From: Fretibacterium fastidiosum
GTDB taxonomy: Bacteria; Synergistota; Synergistia; Synergistales; Aminobacteriaceae
Length of the DNA: 64,000 nt
Reading direction: 5' to 3'
Assembly: GCF_964642095.1 (NCBI RefSeq)
Contig: NZ_OZ209244.1
Coordinates: forward strand, 868,001 to 932,000
Shown: piece by piece, positions 1 to 7,946 of the stretch
Layout: each line of letters opens with the position of its first letter
How positions within the stretch are numbered: the first letter of the stretch is position 1
Notes under the pieces: model-generated
Database searches by the model: none
Told to the model about the DNA's origin: nothing
What the model saw: only the letters and a program-made list of their open reading frames with translations
Translations under genes and position numbers: made by a program

Positions 1-7
1 GTAACAA

Positions 8-44
8 GGAGGGGCGGACCGGCACGGTTCGCCCCTCCCTTTTT
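8..44 (+). terminator. Rho-independent terminator
   Basis: A 9-bp perfect stem (8-16 with 30-38), extended by further pairs around a small loop, is followed by five T residues at 40-44. This ends a plus-strand gene lying left of the window. Confidence 0.85.
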
Positions 45-84
45 CGTCTTGCGCGCCGCCCCGCTTCGCACTCCGCGCATCCTG

Positions 85-90
85 TATAAT
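85..90 (+). promoter_or_regulatory. Possible -10 box upstream of lplA
   Basis: A perfect TATAAT hexamer lies between the upstream terminator and repeat R1. I see no convincing -35 at 16-18 nt, so this is weak. If real, R1 sits inside the lplA 5' untranslated region. Confidence 0.3.
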
Positions 91-102
91 GAAGCGGGAT
101 TC

Positions 103-263
103 ACACCAAATCGCGTCTAATGTGGATTGCCTCCCCTGAAAGGGGAGGTGCCGCCAAGGGCGGCGGAGGGGTTTGCTCTTAGCCTACTCAACACCCCCCA
201 GCCCCTTCGGGGCAGCCCCCCTTGCAGGGGGGCCTTTCTTTCCCTTTAGACACAAATTGGTAT
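103..263 (+). repeat. MITE-like repeat family I, copy R1
   Basis: This 161-bp element is bounded by degenerate 18-bp inverted ends, ACACCAAATCGCGTCTAA on the left and TTAGACACAAATTGGTAT on the right. The interior has GC hairpins, including a CCCCTTCGGGG motif and a CCCCCCTTGCAGGGGGG motif. Similar copies occur at 7670, 9566 and 20975, with partial ones near 15261 and 47205. It has no coding capacity and lies directly upstream of lplA. Confidence 0.8.
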
Positions 264-300
264 CACACCATTTTACTTTTATTATTGGGAGGAACGACCT

Positions 301-1287
301 GTGTACACGATCGAAAATCACGACACGCGCCCGCAGCACAACCTCGCGCTCGAGGAGTACCTCTGCCGCCTGGCCGCCCGCGAGGGCAGCGAGTTCTTCA
401 TGCTGTGGCAGAACGAGCCGACCATCGTCGTCGGGCGCTTTCAGAGCACCCTGAGCGAGATCAACGGGGACTTCGTGAAGCGGCACGGCATCCACGTGGT
501 GCGGCGAAACTCGGGGGGCGGCGCCGTCTACCACGACCTGGGCAACATCAACTACAGCTTCGTCCGGGCCGACCTGGGCGAGTTCGACTTCGCCTTCTTC
601 ACCCAGCCCATCATCGACGCCCTGGACAAGCTGGGGGTCCACGCGGAGCTGTCGGGCCGCAACGACATCGCCATCGACGGAAAGAAGATCTCGGGCGGCG
701 CGCAGTATCGGCACGGAGGCATCGCCATGCACCACGGGACGCTGCTCTTCGACGAGGACCTGGACGTCCTCTCCCAGGCGCTGAACGTCGACGCGGCGAA
801 GTTCAAGAGCAAGGGCGTGCAGTCCGTGCGCAGCCGCGTCACCAACGTCAAGCCCCACATGCCGAACGCGGGGGACATGACAGCGCGGGACTTCATGGCG
901 CTGCTCCAGGCACAGATTCAGGGCCTGACCCCAAGGACGCTGACGGAGGAGGACGGCCGCGAGGTGCAGAAGCTGATGGACGAGAAGTACTCCACCTGGG
1001 AGTGGAACTACGGCACCTCCCCCGCCTTCACGGAGGCGCGGCGCGAGCGCTTCCCCTGGGGTGGCGTCGAGGCGCGCCTGAGCGTCCAGGACGGGCGCGT
1101 GACGGGCTGCACGTTCTTCGGCGACTACTTCGGGACGGGGGACTATGGGCCGCTCCTGAGCCGCATCCTGGGGACGCCCTACACGCGGGAGGCGCTGCAC
1201 GAGGCGCTCTCCGGCTTTGAGCCGGGGGAGATGTTCGCGGGGGCGTCGGGAGCGGACGTCGAGAAGCTGCTCACCCCGGAGGTCTGA
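301..1287 (+). CDS. lplA: Lipoate-protein ligase A
   Basis: This 328-residue protein attaches free lipoate, by way of lipoyl-AMP, to lipoyl domains of 2-oxoacid dehydrogenases or GcvH in the cytoplasm. The BPL/LplA catalytic fold occupies the N-terminal two thirds: an ALEEYL start motif, RRNSGGGAVYHDLGNINYSF (the RRxSGGGxVxHD signature), then a GRNDIAIDGKKISGGAQ segment with the catalytic-type Lys. The C-terminal accessory domain follows. The start is GTG at 301, preceded by a GGGAGGA Shine-Dalgarno. A GNAT gene begins 2 nt after the stop, so the two are probably cotranscribed. It is paralogous to the ligase at 4630-5637. Assignment is firm; substrate preference (lipoate versus octanoate) cannot be read from sequence. 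Confidence 0.92.
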   Translation: MYTIENHDTRPQHNLALEEYLCRLAAREGSEFFMLWQNEPTIVVGRFQSTLSEINGDFVKRHGIHVVRRNSGGGAVYHDLGNINYSFVRADLGEFDFAFFTQPIIDALDKLGVHAELSGRNDIAIDGKKISGGAQYRHGGIAMHHGTLLFDEDLDVLSQALNVDAAKFKSKGVQSVRSRVTNVKPHMPNAGDMTARDFMALLQAQIQGLTPRTLTEEDGREVQKLMDEKYSTWEWNYGTSPAFTEARRERFPWGGVEARLSVQDGRVTGCTFFGDYFGTGDYGPLLSRILGTPYTREALHEALSGFEPGEMFAGASGADVEKLLTPEV

Positions 1288-1289
1288 CG

Positions 1290-1787
1290 TTGAGCGGCCC
1301 TTCCCCCGTGAACGTCCGCCCCGCCGCCATGGCGGATGCGCGGGACATCCACGCGCTGCGCGTCATGACGGGCGTGTTCGAGAACATCCTTTCGCTCCAA
1401 AGCGAGCGGCTGGAGGACGTCGAGGACTTTCTGCGCGGGATGCGGGACCCGCTGCTGGCGGCGGAGGTCGATGGGCGCGTCGTCGGCCTGGCGGGGCTCG
1501 AGGTGTCGAAGCCGGCGCGGCAGCGACACGTGGGAACGCTCGGCATCATGGTGCACCGCGAGTATCAGGGCCGCGGCATCGGCCGTTCTCTCCTCTCCGC
1601 GCTCCTCGACATCGCGGACCGATGGCTGATGCTGAAGCGCGTGCAGCTCACCGTCTTTACGGACAACCAGCGGGCCATCGGGCTCTACAAATCCCTGGGG
1701 TTCGTCGTCGAGGGGACGGAGCGCTTCGCGGCCATCCGGGACGGCCGGTATGCGGACGAGTACCTGATGGCCCGCTACAGGGAGTGA
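1290..1787 (+). CDS. GNAT-family N-acetyltransferase
   Basis: This 165-residue single-domain enzyme should transfer an acetyl group from acetyl-CoA to an unknown amine. Acetyl-CoA-binding motif A is clear as GIMVHREYQGRGIGRSLLSA (Q/RxxGxG/A), followed by the late motif DNQRAIGLYKSLGFVVEGTE typical of RimI/PhnO-like members. The start is TTG at 1290, 2 nt after the lplA stop, with GGAGG inside the end of lplA as ribosome binding site. Its position suggests cotranscription with lplA, but nothing ties it to lipoate chemistry. Family call is strong; substrate is unknown. Confidence 0.88.
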   Translation: MSGPSPVNVRPAAMADARDIHALRVMTGVFENILSLQSERLEDVEDFLRGMRDPLLAAEVDGRVVGLAGLEVSKPARQRHVGTLGIMVHREYQGRGIGRSLLSALLDIADRWLMLKRVQLTVFTDNQRAIGLYKSLGFVVEGTERFAAIRDGRYADEYLMARYRE

Positions 1788-1877
1788 CCGGGGCGTCCCC
1801 CTGCGGGGCTCGGCGCCTTCCGGAAGCCACGGCCTCGATGTCGCTTTCCATGCGACCACGGACGGCCGCCTCCCTCC

Positions 1878-1911
1878 TATAATGGGGCCGTAAGGGTAAA
1901 AAAACGGCCCC
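1878..1911 (+). promoter_or_regulatory. Possible -10 box and adjoining hairpin before the VWA gene
   Basis: A perfect TATAAT at 1878-1883 is followed at once by GGGGCCGT...ACGGCCCC, an 8-bp stem around an A-rich loop (1884-1911). No good -35 is visible. The hairpin would fall at the transcript 5' end, where it could stabilise or regulate the mRNA of the gene at 1950. Confidence 0.35.
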
Positions 1912-1949
1912 GCCGTCTCGCGCGGCGCCGGTCACAGGAGGGCTCGAAG

Positions 1950-2615
1950 ATGAAAGAGAACCTGACGGAGATCGTGTTCGTCCTTGACCGCAGCGGCTCC
2001 ATGAGCGGGCTGGAGTCCGACACCATCGGCGGCTTCAACGCCATGATCGAGAAGCAGAGGAAGGGGGACGGCGAGGCCCTCATCTCCACGGTCCTCTTCA
2101 ACGACCAGAGCGAGGTCCTCCACGACCGCGCGGACGTGAAGGACGTCAGGCCCCTGACGGAGGCGGAGTACTCCGTCGGCGGGTCCACCGCGCTGCTGGA
2201 CGCCATCGGCGGCGCGATCCACCACATCGGGAACGTCCACCGGTACGCCCGCCCCGAGGACGTGCCGGAGCGCACCCTGTTCGTGATCACGACCGACGGA
2301 CAGGAGAACGCGAGCCGCCGGTACGGCCTCAGAAAGGTCAGGCAGATGATCGAGCTCGAGAAGAGCCGGTACGGCTGGGAGTTCCTGTTCCTCGGCGCCA
2401 ACATCGACGCGATCGAGACCGCAGAGCGCTTCGGGATCGGCAGGGACCGCGCCGCGAACTATTGCAGCGACAGCGAGGGGACGCGGCTCAACTACGACGT
2501 GATGAGCGAGGCCATCTCCACCGTCAGGCTCCGCCAGCCCCTGTCCGCCGATTGGAAGCGGCGCATCGACGAGGACTGCCGCCGACGAAGCGGCCGGAAA
2601 GGCGACGCGGAATAG
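1950..2615 (+). CDS. VWA-domain protein with intact MIDAS
   Basis: This 221-residue cytoplasmic protein is essentially one von Willebrand A domain. The metal-ion-dependent adhesion site motif DxSxS is present near the N-terminus (LDRSGSMSG, residues 12-20). The conserved Thr is in GGSTALLDAIG, and the distal Asp is in FVITTDGQENAS. No signal peptide or membrane segment is seen. Such proteins bind partners through the metal site; the partner is unknown. The Shine-Dalgarno is AGGAGGG, 8 nt before ATG. It converges on the macrodomain gene at 2633, with 17 nt between stops. VWA and macrodomain genes are often neighbours in bacteria, so a functional link is plausible but inferred. Confidence 0.85.
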   Translation: MKENLTEIVFVLDRSGSMSGLESDTIGGFNAMIEKQRKGDGEALISTVLFNDQSEVLHDRADVKDVRPLTEAEYSVGGSTALLDAIGGAIHHIGNVHRYARPEDVPERTLFVITTDGQENASRRYGLRKVRQMIELEKSRYGWEFLFLGANIDAIETAERFGIGRDRAANYCSDSEGTRLNYDVMSEAISTVRLRQPLSADWKRRIDEDCRRRSGRKGDAE

Positions 2616-2632
2616 CGCCAGGCGGGCCCCCG

Positions 2633-3697
2633 CTACGCCCCCAGCAGGCTCTGGTTGAAGGCGAAGAGCGCCTCGTTGATCTCGAACACGTTGTAGTTTC
2701 CGTTCCGGATGAAGTACTCGATGATGACGTCGAACTTGCTGCTGCGGGAGAGCGCGAACCCGGCCTTCATCAGCATGTCCTTTGCCTCGTCGAGGGGCAG
2801 CTCCAGCGCGATGGCAAAGGCGAGGGCCGTGGGCTTGCTCGGCCTGTAGTCCACGTCGCTCCTGATCTTCGAGAAGAGCTTCCGGTCGATGTTGGCCTTC
2901 TTGTAGCACTCCACGTCCGTCATGCCCTTTTCGTCGATCTTGCGGAGGAGCATTCGCGAAAAGCTCTCGTCGATCCGGCTCACCACCTCGTCGAGGTCCT
3001 TCAGAGGCCCGGCGGGGCTCATCGGCCCCCTCTTCCGGGCGGGATCTCGGGGGACGCATTCATGGACTTCGTCGAGGTCCTCCAGGACCTCGGCGGACCT
3101 CAGCAGCTCCGCCTCCCACTCAGGGAACGACCTCCTGCGCCGCTGCGCCTCGTTCCTGTCCGCGTGCTCCTCGACGTAGTGGTCGTCCACGTACTCCGCG
3201 ACGTCCCGGAACAGCTTCGCGCTGATCTGGTAGGCCCTCCGGTCGAAGATGACGATGTAGACGGTCATGTCGTTCCGGAAGAGGAATTCGCTGATCGTGT
3301 CGACCGCGACCCGGAGCGCCCGGTCCTTCGGGTAGCCGTAGGCGCCGGAGGAGATGAGGGGGAAGGCGACGGACTCGCAGCCGTGCTCCTTCGCCAGCTC
3401 GAGGGAGGTCCTGTAGCAGGAGGCGAGCAGGTCCCGCTCCCCGTGCCGGCCGTCCCGCCACACCGGGCCGACGGCGTGGATGACGTACCTGCAGGGCAGC
3501 CCGTAGCCGCCGGTTATCTTTGCGCTTCCCGTCTCACAGCCCCCCAGCGTCCGGCACTCCTCCAGGAGCCCCGCGCCGGCGGCGCGGTGAATGCACCCGT
3601 CAACGCCGCCCCCGCCCAACAGCGACGAGTTGGCGGCGTTCACGATGGCGTCCACCTTCATCTTCGTGATGTCGTTCCTGACGATTTCAAGCGGCAT
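2633..3697 (-). CDS. Macrodomain (ADP-ribose-binding) protein with C-terminal helical domain
   Basis: The protein is 354 residues. Residues 1-170 form a macrodomain of the O-acetyl-ADP-ribose deacetylase/YmdB type: IVNAANSSLLGGGGVDGCIH carries the substrate-binding loop and PLISSGAYGYPKDRAL the second ligand loop. These proteins bind or hydrolyse ADP-ribose derivatives. A charged linker leads to residues 220-354, a helical domain with an HTH-like look (KKANIDRKLFSKIRSD, then KPTALAFAIALELPLDEAKD) that I recognise as a recurrent partner of bacterial macrodomains but cannot name. It may bind nucleic acid or protein. No export signal is present. It converges with the VWA gene and sits 66 nt downstream of lipA on the same strand. 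Substrate is unknown. Confidence 0.85.
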   Translation of the reverse strand: MPLEIVRNDITKMKVDAIVNAANSSLLGGGGVDGCIHRAAGAGLLEECRTLGGCETGSAKITGGYGLPCRYVIHAVGPVWRDGRHGERDLLASCYRTSLELAKEHGCESVAFPLISSGAYGYPKDRALRVAVDTISEFLFRNDMTVYIVIFDRRAYQISAKLFRDVAEYVDDHYVEEHADRNEAQRRRRSFPEWEAELLRSAEVLEDLDEVHECVPRDPARKRGPMSPAGPLKDLDEVVSRIDESFSRMLLRKIDEKGMTDVECYKKANIDRKLFSKIRSDVDYRPSKPTALAFAIALELPLDEAKDMLMKAGFALSRSSKFDVIIEYFIRNGNYNVFEINEALFAFNQSLLGA

Positions 3698-3763
3698 GGC
3701 GCAGGGCCCTCCTTCGCTTCAGAATCGGGCGGAGCGCTTTCGCCCGACGGACGCCTGAACCCC

Positions 3764-4615
3764 TCAAAGCGCCTCGGCCTTGTAGGAGCTGCGGACGAAC
3801 GGCCCCGACGCCACCCGCGCGAAGCCCAGCTCGAGGGCCTCGATCCGATAGCGCTCGAAGGTCTCCGGCGTGACGTACTCGTGCACCGCGATGTGCCGCG
3901 CGGTGGGCTGCAGGTACTGCCCCACGGTCAGCATGTCGCAGTCGCCCTCCCTGAGGCGCCTCATGACGTCGATCACCTCGTCCTCCCGCTCTCCCAGCCC
4001 GACCATGATGCCCGACTTCGTCTTGAAGCCCTTGCTCTTGGCGTAGCGGAGGACCCCCAGGGAGCGCTCGAAGTCGGCCTGGGGGCGCACCCTGGGGTAG
4101 AGGGCGGGGACCGTCTCCACGTTGTGGTTCAGGACCTCCGGGCGCTCCGCCAGGATGACGTCCAGCAGGTCCTCGCGCCCCTGCATGTCGGGGATCAGGA
4201 GCTCGACGGTCGTCTCCGGACACTGCGCCCGAAGCTCCCGGACGCAGGCGGCGAATTGCCCCGCCCCCTGATCGGGCAGGTCGTCCCGCGTGACGGAGGT
4301 GATGACGGCGTGGCGGAGCTTCAGGGAGCGGACGGCCGCGGCGACGTGCTCCGGCTCCAGCGGGTCCACGGGGTCGGGTCGCTCCCGGCTGACGTTGCAG
4401 AAGGTGCAGTTGCGCGTGCAGTTTCGCCCCAGAATGATGAAGGTCGCCGTCCTCTTGCCGTAGCACTCCATGCGGTTCGGACAGTTGGCCTCCTGACACA
4501 CGGTGTTCAGGTGCAGGGCCTTCAGGAGCGCCTCGACCTCCTGAAACGGGCGCCCTCCCTGAACCTTGATCTTGAGCCACTCAGGCTTCCGCATCGCCGC
4601 TCTGGGTTCCGTCAT
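3764..4615 (-). CDS. lipA: Lipoyl synthase
   Basis: This 283-residue radical SAM enzyme inserts two sulfurs into protein-bound octanoyl groups to make lipoyl cofactor. Both iron-sulfur sites are present: the auxiliary cluster motif CQEANCPNRMEC and the radical SAM motif CTRNCTFC. A C-terminal RSSYKAEAL carries the conserved RSSY, whose Ser ligates the auxiliary cluster. Length matches the family. ATG at 4615 has an AAGGAGGA Shine-Dalgarno and lies 14 nt after the second lplA, so the two form an operon. The pair suggests both salvage (LplA) and de novo sulfur insertion (LipA); no octanoyltransferase LipB is seen here. Confidence 0.95.
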   Translation of the reverse strand: MTEPRAAMRKPEWLKIKVQGGRPFQEVEALLKALHLNTVCQEANCPNRMECYGKRTATFIILGRNCTRNCTFCNVSRERPDPVDPLEPEHVAAAVRSLKLRHAVITSVTRDDLPDQGAGQFAACVRELRAQCPETTVELLIPDMQGREDLLDVILAERPEVLNHNVETVPALYPRVRPQADFERSLGVLRYAKSKGFKTKSGIMVGLGEREDEVIDVMRRLREGDCDMLTVGQYLQPTARHIAVHEYVTPETFERYRIEALELGFARVASGPFVRSSYKAEAL

Positions 4616-4629
4616 GGGCTGTTCCTCCT

Positions 4630-5637
4630 TTATGCGGCGTCCGTGGCCTGGACGGCCAGGACGTCCTGGATCAGGACCTCGTTCTCCATGCCCCGGATGT
4701 AGTCGTCAACGCGGACCCCCTCGAGCCCCCGGCGCAGCGACTCGCGCTCGATCGCGCAGCCCTTCAAGCGTCCGGCCAGCTCGAAGACGTCCCGGTCCCC
4801 GAAGAAGTCCCCCAAAATCTCCGCGTGCTCGATGAGGCTCCGCCCGACCTCCAGGCGATACCCGATCATGCCGAAGGGGTGCCGGACGTCGTAGCGGTGC
4901 GTGAACCGGTAGCGGATCCCGAAGTTCCACGCCGGGGAGTCGAAGCGCTCCCGCTTGATCCGCAGGACCTCCCGCAGGTCCTCCTGGTGGACGGCGCAGG
5001 TCTCGCGGACGCCGTAGTGCCCCATGAGCTGTTCCTTCAGGTATTCCATGAAGTCCCGCACGTCCATGCGGACGTATGGGGCAAGGGTCCCGATCCGGCT
5101 GGCGACGGAGCGGACCTGCTTGTTCACGAACTTGACGGGGTTGGGGCGCAGCGCCCTCGATATGGCCTCCCGGTCCACGTCGAACAGGAGCGTCCCGTGG
5201 TGCAGCACCCGGTCCCCGTATCGAAACTGGGCGTTTCCGGAGACCTTTTTGCCCTCCACGGTGATGTCGTTCCGGCCCGTGAACTCCGCGTCGATGCCAA
5301 GCCGCTTCAGGGCACCGACGACCGGCGAGGCGAACTTGAGGAACGGGTTTTCGTCCTCCCCGCCGCCGCTCCAAAACGGGGCGATGAGGGAGTACTGCAG
5401 GTTCCTGAGGTCGCAGTAGATGGCCCCTCCGCCGGAGAGCCGGCGCACCACGCGGATGCCCTTCTCCCGAACGTAGTCGGCGTCGTACTCGCAGAGGGCG
5501 TCCTGATTCCGGCCGATCAGGATCGTCGGCACGTTCTGCCAGACCATCACGACGTCCTCCTGAAGGTTCTTCAAGAGGTATTCCTCGAGGGCGTGGTTAT
5601 ACGCGGGGTCGGTGGACGGGTTCTCGATCAACAGCAA
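4630..5637 (-). CDS. lplA: Lipoate-protein ligase A, second paralogue
   Basis: This 335-residue ligase resembles the product of 301-1287 over its whole length: HALEEYLLK, RRLSGGGAIYCDLRNLQYSL and GRNDITVEGKKVSGNAQ match the same positions. In the RRxSGGGxVxHD motif the usual HD reads CD here, a possible functional difference. I chose TTG at 5637 because GAGGAGG lies 9 nt upstream and the protein then begins MLLIENPSTDPAYNHALEEY, matching the paralogue; the longer open frame starting at 5850 has no family similarity. The gene is followed by lipA after 14 nt. It may supply octanoyl or lipoyl groups to a different acceptor from the first ligase. Confidence 0.9.
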   Translation of the reverse strand: MLLIENPSTDPAYNHALEEYLLKNLQEDVVMVWQNVPTILIGRNQDALCEYDADYVREKGIRVVRRLSGGGAIYCDLRNLQYSLIAPFWSGGGEDENPFLKFASPVVGALKRLGIDAEFTGRNDITVEGKKVSGNAQFRYGDRVLHHGTLLFDVDREAISRALRPNPVKFVNKQVRSVASRIGTLAPYVRMDVRDFMEYLKEQLMGHYGVRETCAVHQEDLREVLRIKRERFDSPAWNFGIRYRFTHRYDVRHPFGMIGYRLEVGRSLIEHAEILGDFFGDRDVFELAGRLKGCAIERESLRRGLEGVRVDDYIRGMENEVLIQDVLAVQATDAA

Positions 5638-5935
5638 CGCTCGGACCTCCTCAATTCGGGGCGTCTCTCCGGCCGCATTGGTCGGAACGTGCCCCCGTAT
5701 CGCGTCCCGCCCCACTGCCCTCCGCAGCCCCGGCGTGCCGGGCCCCTGCAGGGCGGCCCAGGCGCCGCTGCACCCGGACCACCTCGCAGGCGGGCCTTTT
5801 CCGGTTTGCCGAAGGAGGGAGCCAGGGGGGACTTCATGCCTCAACCTCATGCCTCACAGCACTTTTCCGTATAAGTATACCATGAGTGCCAGGCGCGGGC
5901 AGGCCACATCAAGGGGTGCTATAGGGGTGCTATAA
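5638..5935 (-). other. Gene-free leader upstream of lplA-lipA
   Basis: No gene is supported in these 298 bases. On the minus strand a TATACT box lies near 5876-5881 without a good -35. It is followed by a GC-rich stretch with several possible stems running to the ribosome binding site. I could not match it to a known riboswitch or small RNA. An open frame crosses it, but the codons look unselected. Confidence 0.4.
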
Positions 5936-5967
5936 ATGAGGAACCCGCTGAGAAGCGGGTTCCTCAT
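5936..5967 (-). terminator. Perfect palindromic hairpin, probable terminator
   Basis: A 14-bp perfect inverted repeat flanks a GAGA/TCTC loop. On the minus strand it is followed by TTTATAG, a short U-rich tail. It lies downstream of the LprI-like array and would end that transcript. Confidence 0.55.
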
Positions 5968-6061
5968 CGCGCTCCGGCGGGCTGGACGGTTCGGGCACCA
6001 AAGAGGACGGAGCGCCTCGCCGGGCCGCCGTTCGTGCGGCATCGAGATGAAGCGCCGCGCG

Positions 6062-6781
6062 CTACGGCTTCGGCAGCCTCTGACGGACGTAGGTCCCCTC
6101 GATCGTCACGCCCAAACCTACGGTGCTCGACGAGAAGCCCGGAGACGCCACCACCTGCACCTTGTCGCCCTTAAAGGTGAAGGTCGCGCTTTCCTCCCCG
6201 TCCAAGGCCTTGAGCACTCCCTTCCGCACCGCGCCCTCGCCGGACCAGGCGCCACTTCGGACGTTGTCCGGCCGCAGGACCACGATAGCCTCCGCGCCAA
6301 CGCGGACCTCTCCGGCCTCCTTGTCGATCCACCGGACGGAGAGCCAGCCCGTCTCCCGCCCGTCCTCGCGCCGGACGTAATAGCCCTGGGGGCCGTCGGG
6401 ACGATCCTGAAGGAAGATCCGCTCCGTGAGGTCCGGCAGCGCCTCTGTACGCATTCCGGTCGCCGTCGTGTAGGCTTCGAGGGCCGCGTAGCCGTTCTCC
6501 ATGATGAGCCTGGCCTGCGTGTCGCGCCCCTTCCTCACCCACTCCGCCTGATCCGCCTTCAGGGCCTTGATCCCCGCCTTCGACAGCCCACCTTCCTTTA
6601 ATATTCTGGACCAGGTTTCGTTCAGCGCGCCGTCGGCCCTGGCGAAATTCCGGTCCTTCATCATCTCGCGGTACTCCGCATCGCTCAGCCCCGCGGCCGG
6701 CCCCGCCAGCGCGCCAAGACAGAGCGCCCCACAGGCGGCAAACGCCGCCAACAGGCCAAAAAGACGTGAGGGTCGCACCAT
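6062..6781 (-). CDS. LprI-like (DUF1311-type) secreted protein, array copy 1
   Basis: This 239-residue exported protein has an N-terminal Sec signal (RLFGLLAAFAACGALCLGAL, cleavage likely after GPAAG). Residues 33-95 have the look of the lysozyme-inhibitor LprI N-terminal domain: spaced ADGALNETWSRILKEGG and LKADQAEWVRKGRD, the ADxxLNxxY/W...QxxWxxxRD pattern. The C-terminal 110 residues resemble a small beta-rich domain I do not recognise. It is the last of four tandem paralogues on the minus strand. The Shine-Dalgarno is AAGGAGGAA. It shares its N-terminal half most closely with copy 3 (MMKDRNFARADG). Lysozyme inhibition is an inference from the family, not shown. Confidence 0.75.
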   Translation of the reverse strand: MVRPSRLFGLLAAFAACGALCLGALAGPAAGLSDAEYREMMKDRNFARADGALNETWSRILKEGGLSKAGIKALKADQAEWVRKGRDTQARLIMENGYAALEAYTTATGMRTEALPDLTERIFLQDRPDGPQGYYVRREDGRETGWLSVRWIDKEAGEVRVGAEAIVVLRPDNVRSGAWSGEGAVRKGVLKALDGEESATFTFKGDKVQVVASPGFSSSTVGLGVTIEGTYVRQRLPKP

Positions 6782-6846
6782 GTCCGTCGTTCCTCCTTAA
6801 TAAGCCAATCGTCCGGGGGGCAGTCCCCCCGCCGGATGCCTGCAGG

Positions 6847-6906
6847 CTAAAACTCCGTCATCAACAGGGAGCCGTCCTCGCCGCTCTGGTCCAGGACGAA
6901 GCGCCG
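6847..6906 (-). pseudogene. 3' tail remnant of the 9773-10231 gene, copy C
   Basis: Sixty bases just after the copy 2 stop encode RRFVLDQSGEDGSLLMTEF and a stop. This is nearly identical to the last 19 codons of the secreted protein at 9773-10231 (RRFILDQSGEDGSLLLTEF). It has no start and is out of frame with the upstream gene. It marks the joint of a duplication. Confidence 0.8.
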
Positions 6907-6910
6907 CGCG

Positions 6911-7630
6911 CTACGGCTTCGGCAGCCTCTGACGAACGTAGGTCCCCTCGATCGTCACGCCCAAACCTACGGTGCTCGATGAGAAGCCCGGAGACGTCAC
7001 CACCTGCACCTTGTCGCCCTTAAAGGTGAAGGTCGCGCTTTCCTCCCCGTCCAAAGCCTTGAGCACGCCCTTCCGCACCGTGCCCTCGCCGAACCAGGCG
7101 CCACTTCGGACGCTGTCCGGCTGCAGGACCGCGATCGCCTCCGCGCCGACTTTGACCTCTCCGGCCTCCTTGTCGATCCACCGGACGGAGAGCCAACCCG
7201 TCTCCCGCCCGTCCTCGCGCCGGACGTAATAGCCCTGGGGGCCGTCGGGACGATCCTGAAGGAAGATCCGCTCCGTGAGGTCCGGCAGCGCCTCTGTACG
7301 CATTCCGGTCGCCGTCGTGTAGGCTTCGAGGGCCGCGTAGCCGTTCTCCATGATGAGCCTGGCCTGCGTGTCGCGCCCCTTCCTCACCCACTCCGCCTGA
7401 TCCGCCTTCAGGGCCTTGATCCCCGCCTTCGAGAGGCCCCCCTCCTTCAGGATCCTGGCCCAGGCTTCGTTCAGAGCTCTGTCGGCCTCGGCAAAGCCCC
7501 GGTCCTTCATCATCTCGCGATACTCCGCATCGCTCAGCCCCGCGGCCGGCCCCGCCAGCGCGCCAAGACAGAGCGCCCCACAGGCGGCAAACGCCGCCAA
7601 CAGGCCAAAAAGACGTGAGGGTCGCACCAT
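6911..7630 (-). CDS. LprI-like secreted protein, array copy 2
   Basis: This 239-residue paralogue has the same signal peptide and LprI-type N-domain (ADRALNEAWARILKEGG, then KADQAEWVRKGRD). Its middle (residues 80-160) is nearly identical to copy 1, but its C-terminal 80 residues match copy 3 (VGAEAIAVLQPDSVRSGAWF), so the array has been mixed by gene conversion or unequal crossing-over. The upstream 30 bases, with AAGGAGGAA, are shared with all copies. Repeat R2 lies 40 nt upstream. Function is likely the same as the sister genes: an exported protein that may bind a host or envelope glycosidase. Confidence 0.75.
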   Translation of the reverse strand: MVRPSRLFGLLAAFAACGALCLGALAGPAAGLSDAEYREMMKDRGFAEADRALNEAWARILKEGGLSKAGIKALKADQAEWVRKGRDTQARLIMENGYAALEAYTTATGMRTEALPDLTERIFLQDRPDGPQGYYVRREDGRETGWLSVRWIDKEAGEVKVGAEAIAVLQPDSVRSGAWFGEGTVRKGVLKALDGEESATFTFKGDKVQVVTSPGFSSSTVGLGVTIEGTYVRQRLPKP

Positions 7631-7669
7631 ATCCGTCGTTCCTCCTTAATAACAAAAATAAATCAAATA

Positions 7670-7830
7670 ATACCAGTTCGCGTTTAATATGGATTGCCTC
7701 CCCTGAAAGGGGAGGTGGTTCGCGTCAGCGAACCGGAGGGGTTGTTTCTCAGGCTCAACACCCCCCAGCCCCTTCGGGGCAGCCCCCCTTGCAGGGGGGC
7801 CTTTCTTGCCCTTTAGACGCAAATTGGTAT
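7670..7830 (-). repeat. MITE-like repeat family I, copy R2
   Basis: This is a 161-bp element with ends ATACCAGTTCGCGTTTAA and TTAGACGCAAATTGGTAT (18-bp imperfect inverted repeats). By eye it is identical to R3 at 9566, and the flanking bases on its left are identical too. It was therefore copied with the neighbouring gene rather than by independent insertion. Confidence 0.85.
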
Positions 7831-7882
7831 AAGCCAAATCGTCCGGGGAGCAGTCCTCCCACCGCCGGACGCTGCCCCCAGG

Positions 7883-7942
7883 CTAAAACTCCGTCATCAA
7901 CAGGGAGCCGTCCTCGCCGCTCTGGTCCAGGACGAAGCGCCG
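7883..7942 (-). pseudogene. 3' tail remnant of the 9773-10231 gene, copy B
   Basis: This 60-base tail follows the stop of copy 3 by 4 nt and encodes RRFVLDQSGEDGSLLMTEF plus a stop, as in the remnant at 6847. It has no start codon or ribosome binding site of its own. Confidence 0.8.
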
Positions 7943-7946
7943 CGCG

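Noticed and set aside
184..1200. Long minus-strand open frame opposite lplA
   Set aside because: It is the antisense shadow of a GC-rich gene; its protein is rich in Arg, Ala, Pro and Leu, with no family motifs and no ribosome binding site.
2462..4702. A 746-codon plus-strand open frame opposite the macrodomain and lipA genes
   Set aside because: It covers two well-supported minus-strand genes and has only low-complexity composition.
5638..5880. Signal recognition particle RNA or a known riboswitch upstream of lplA-lipA
   Set aside because: The region looks structured, but the conserved core motifs of those RNAs are absent on both strands.
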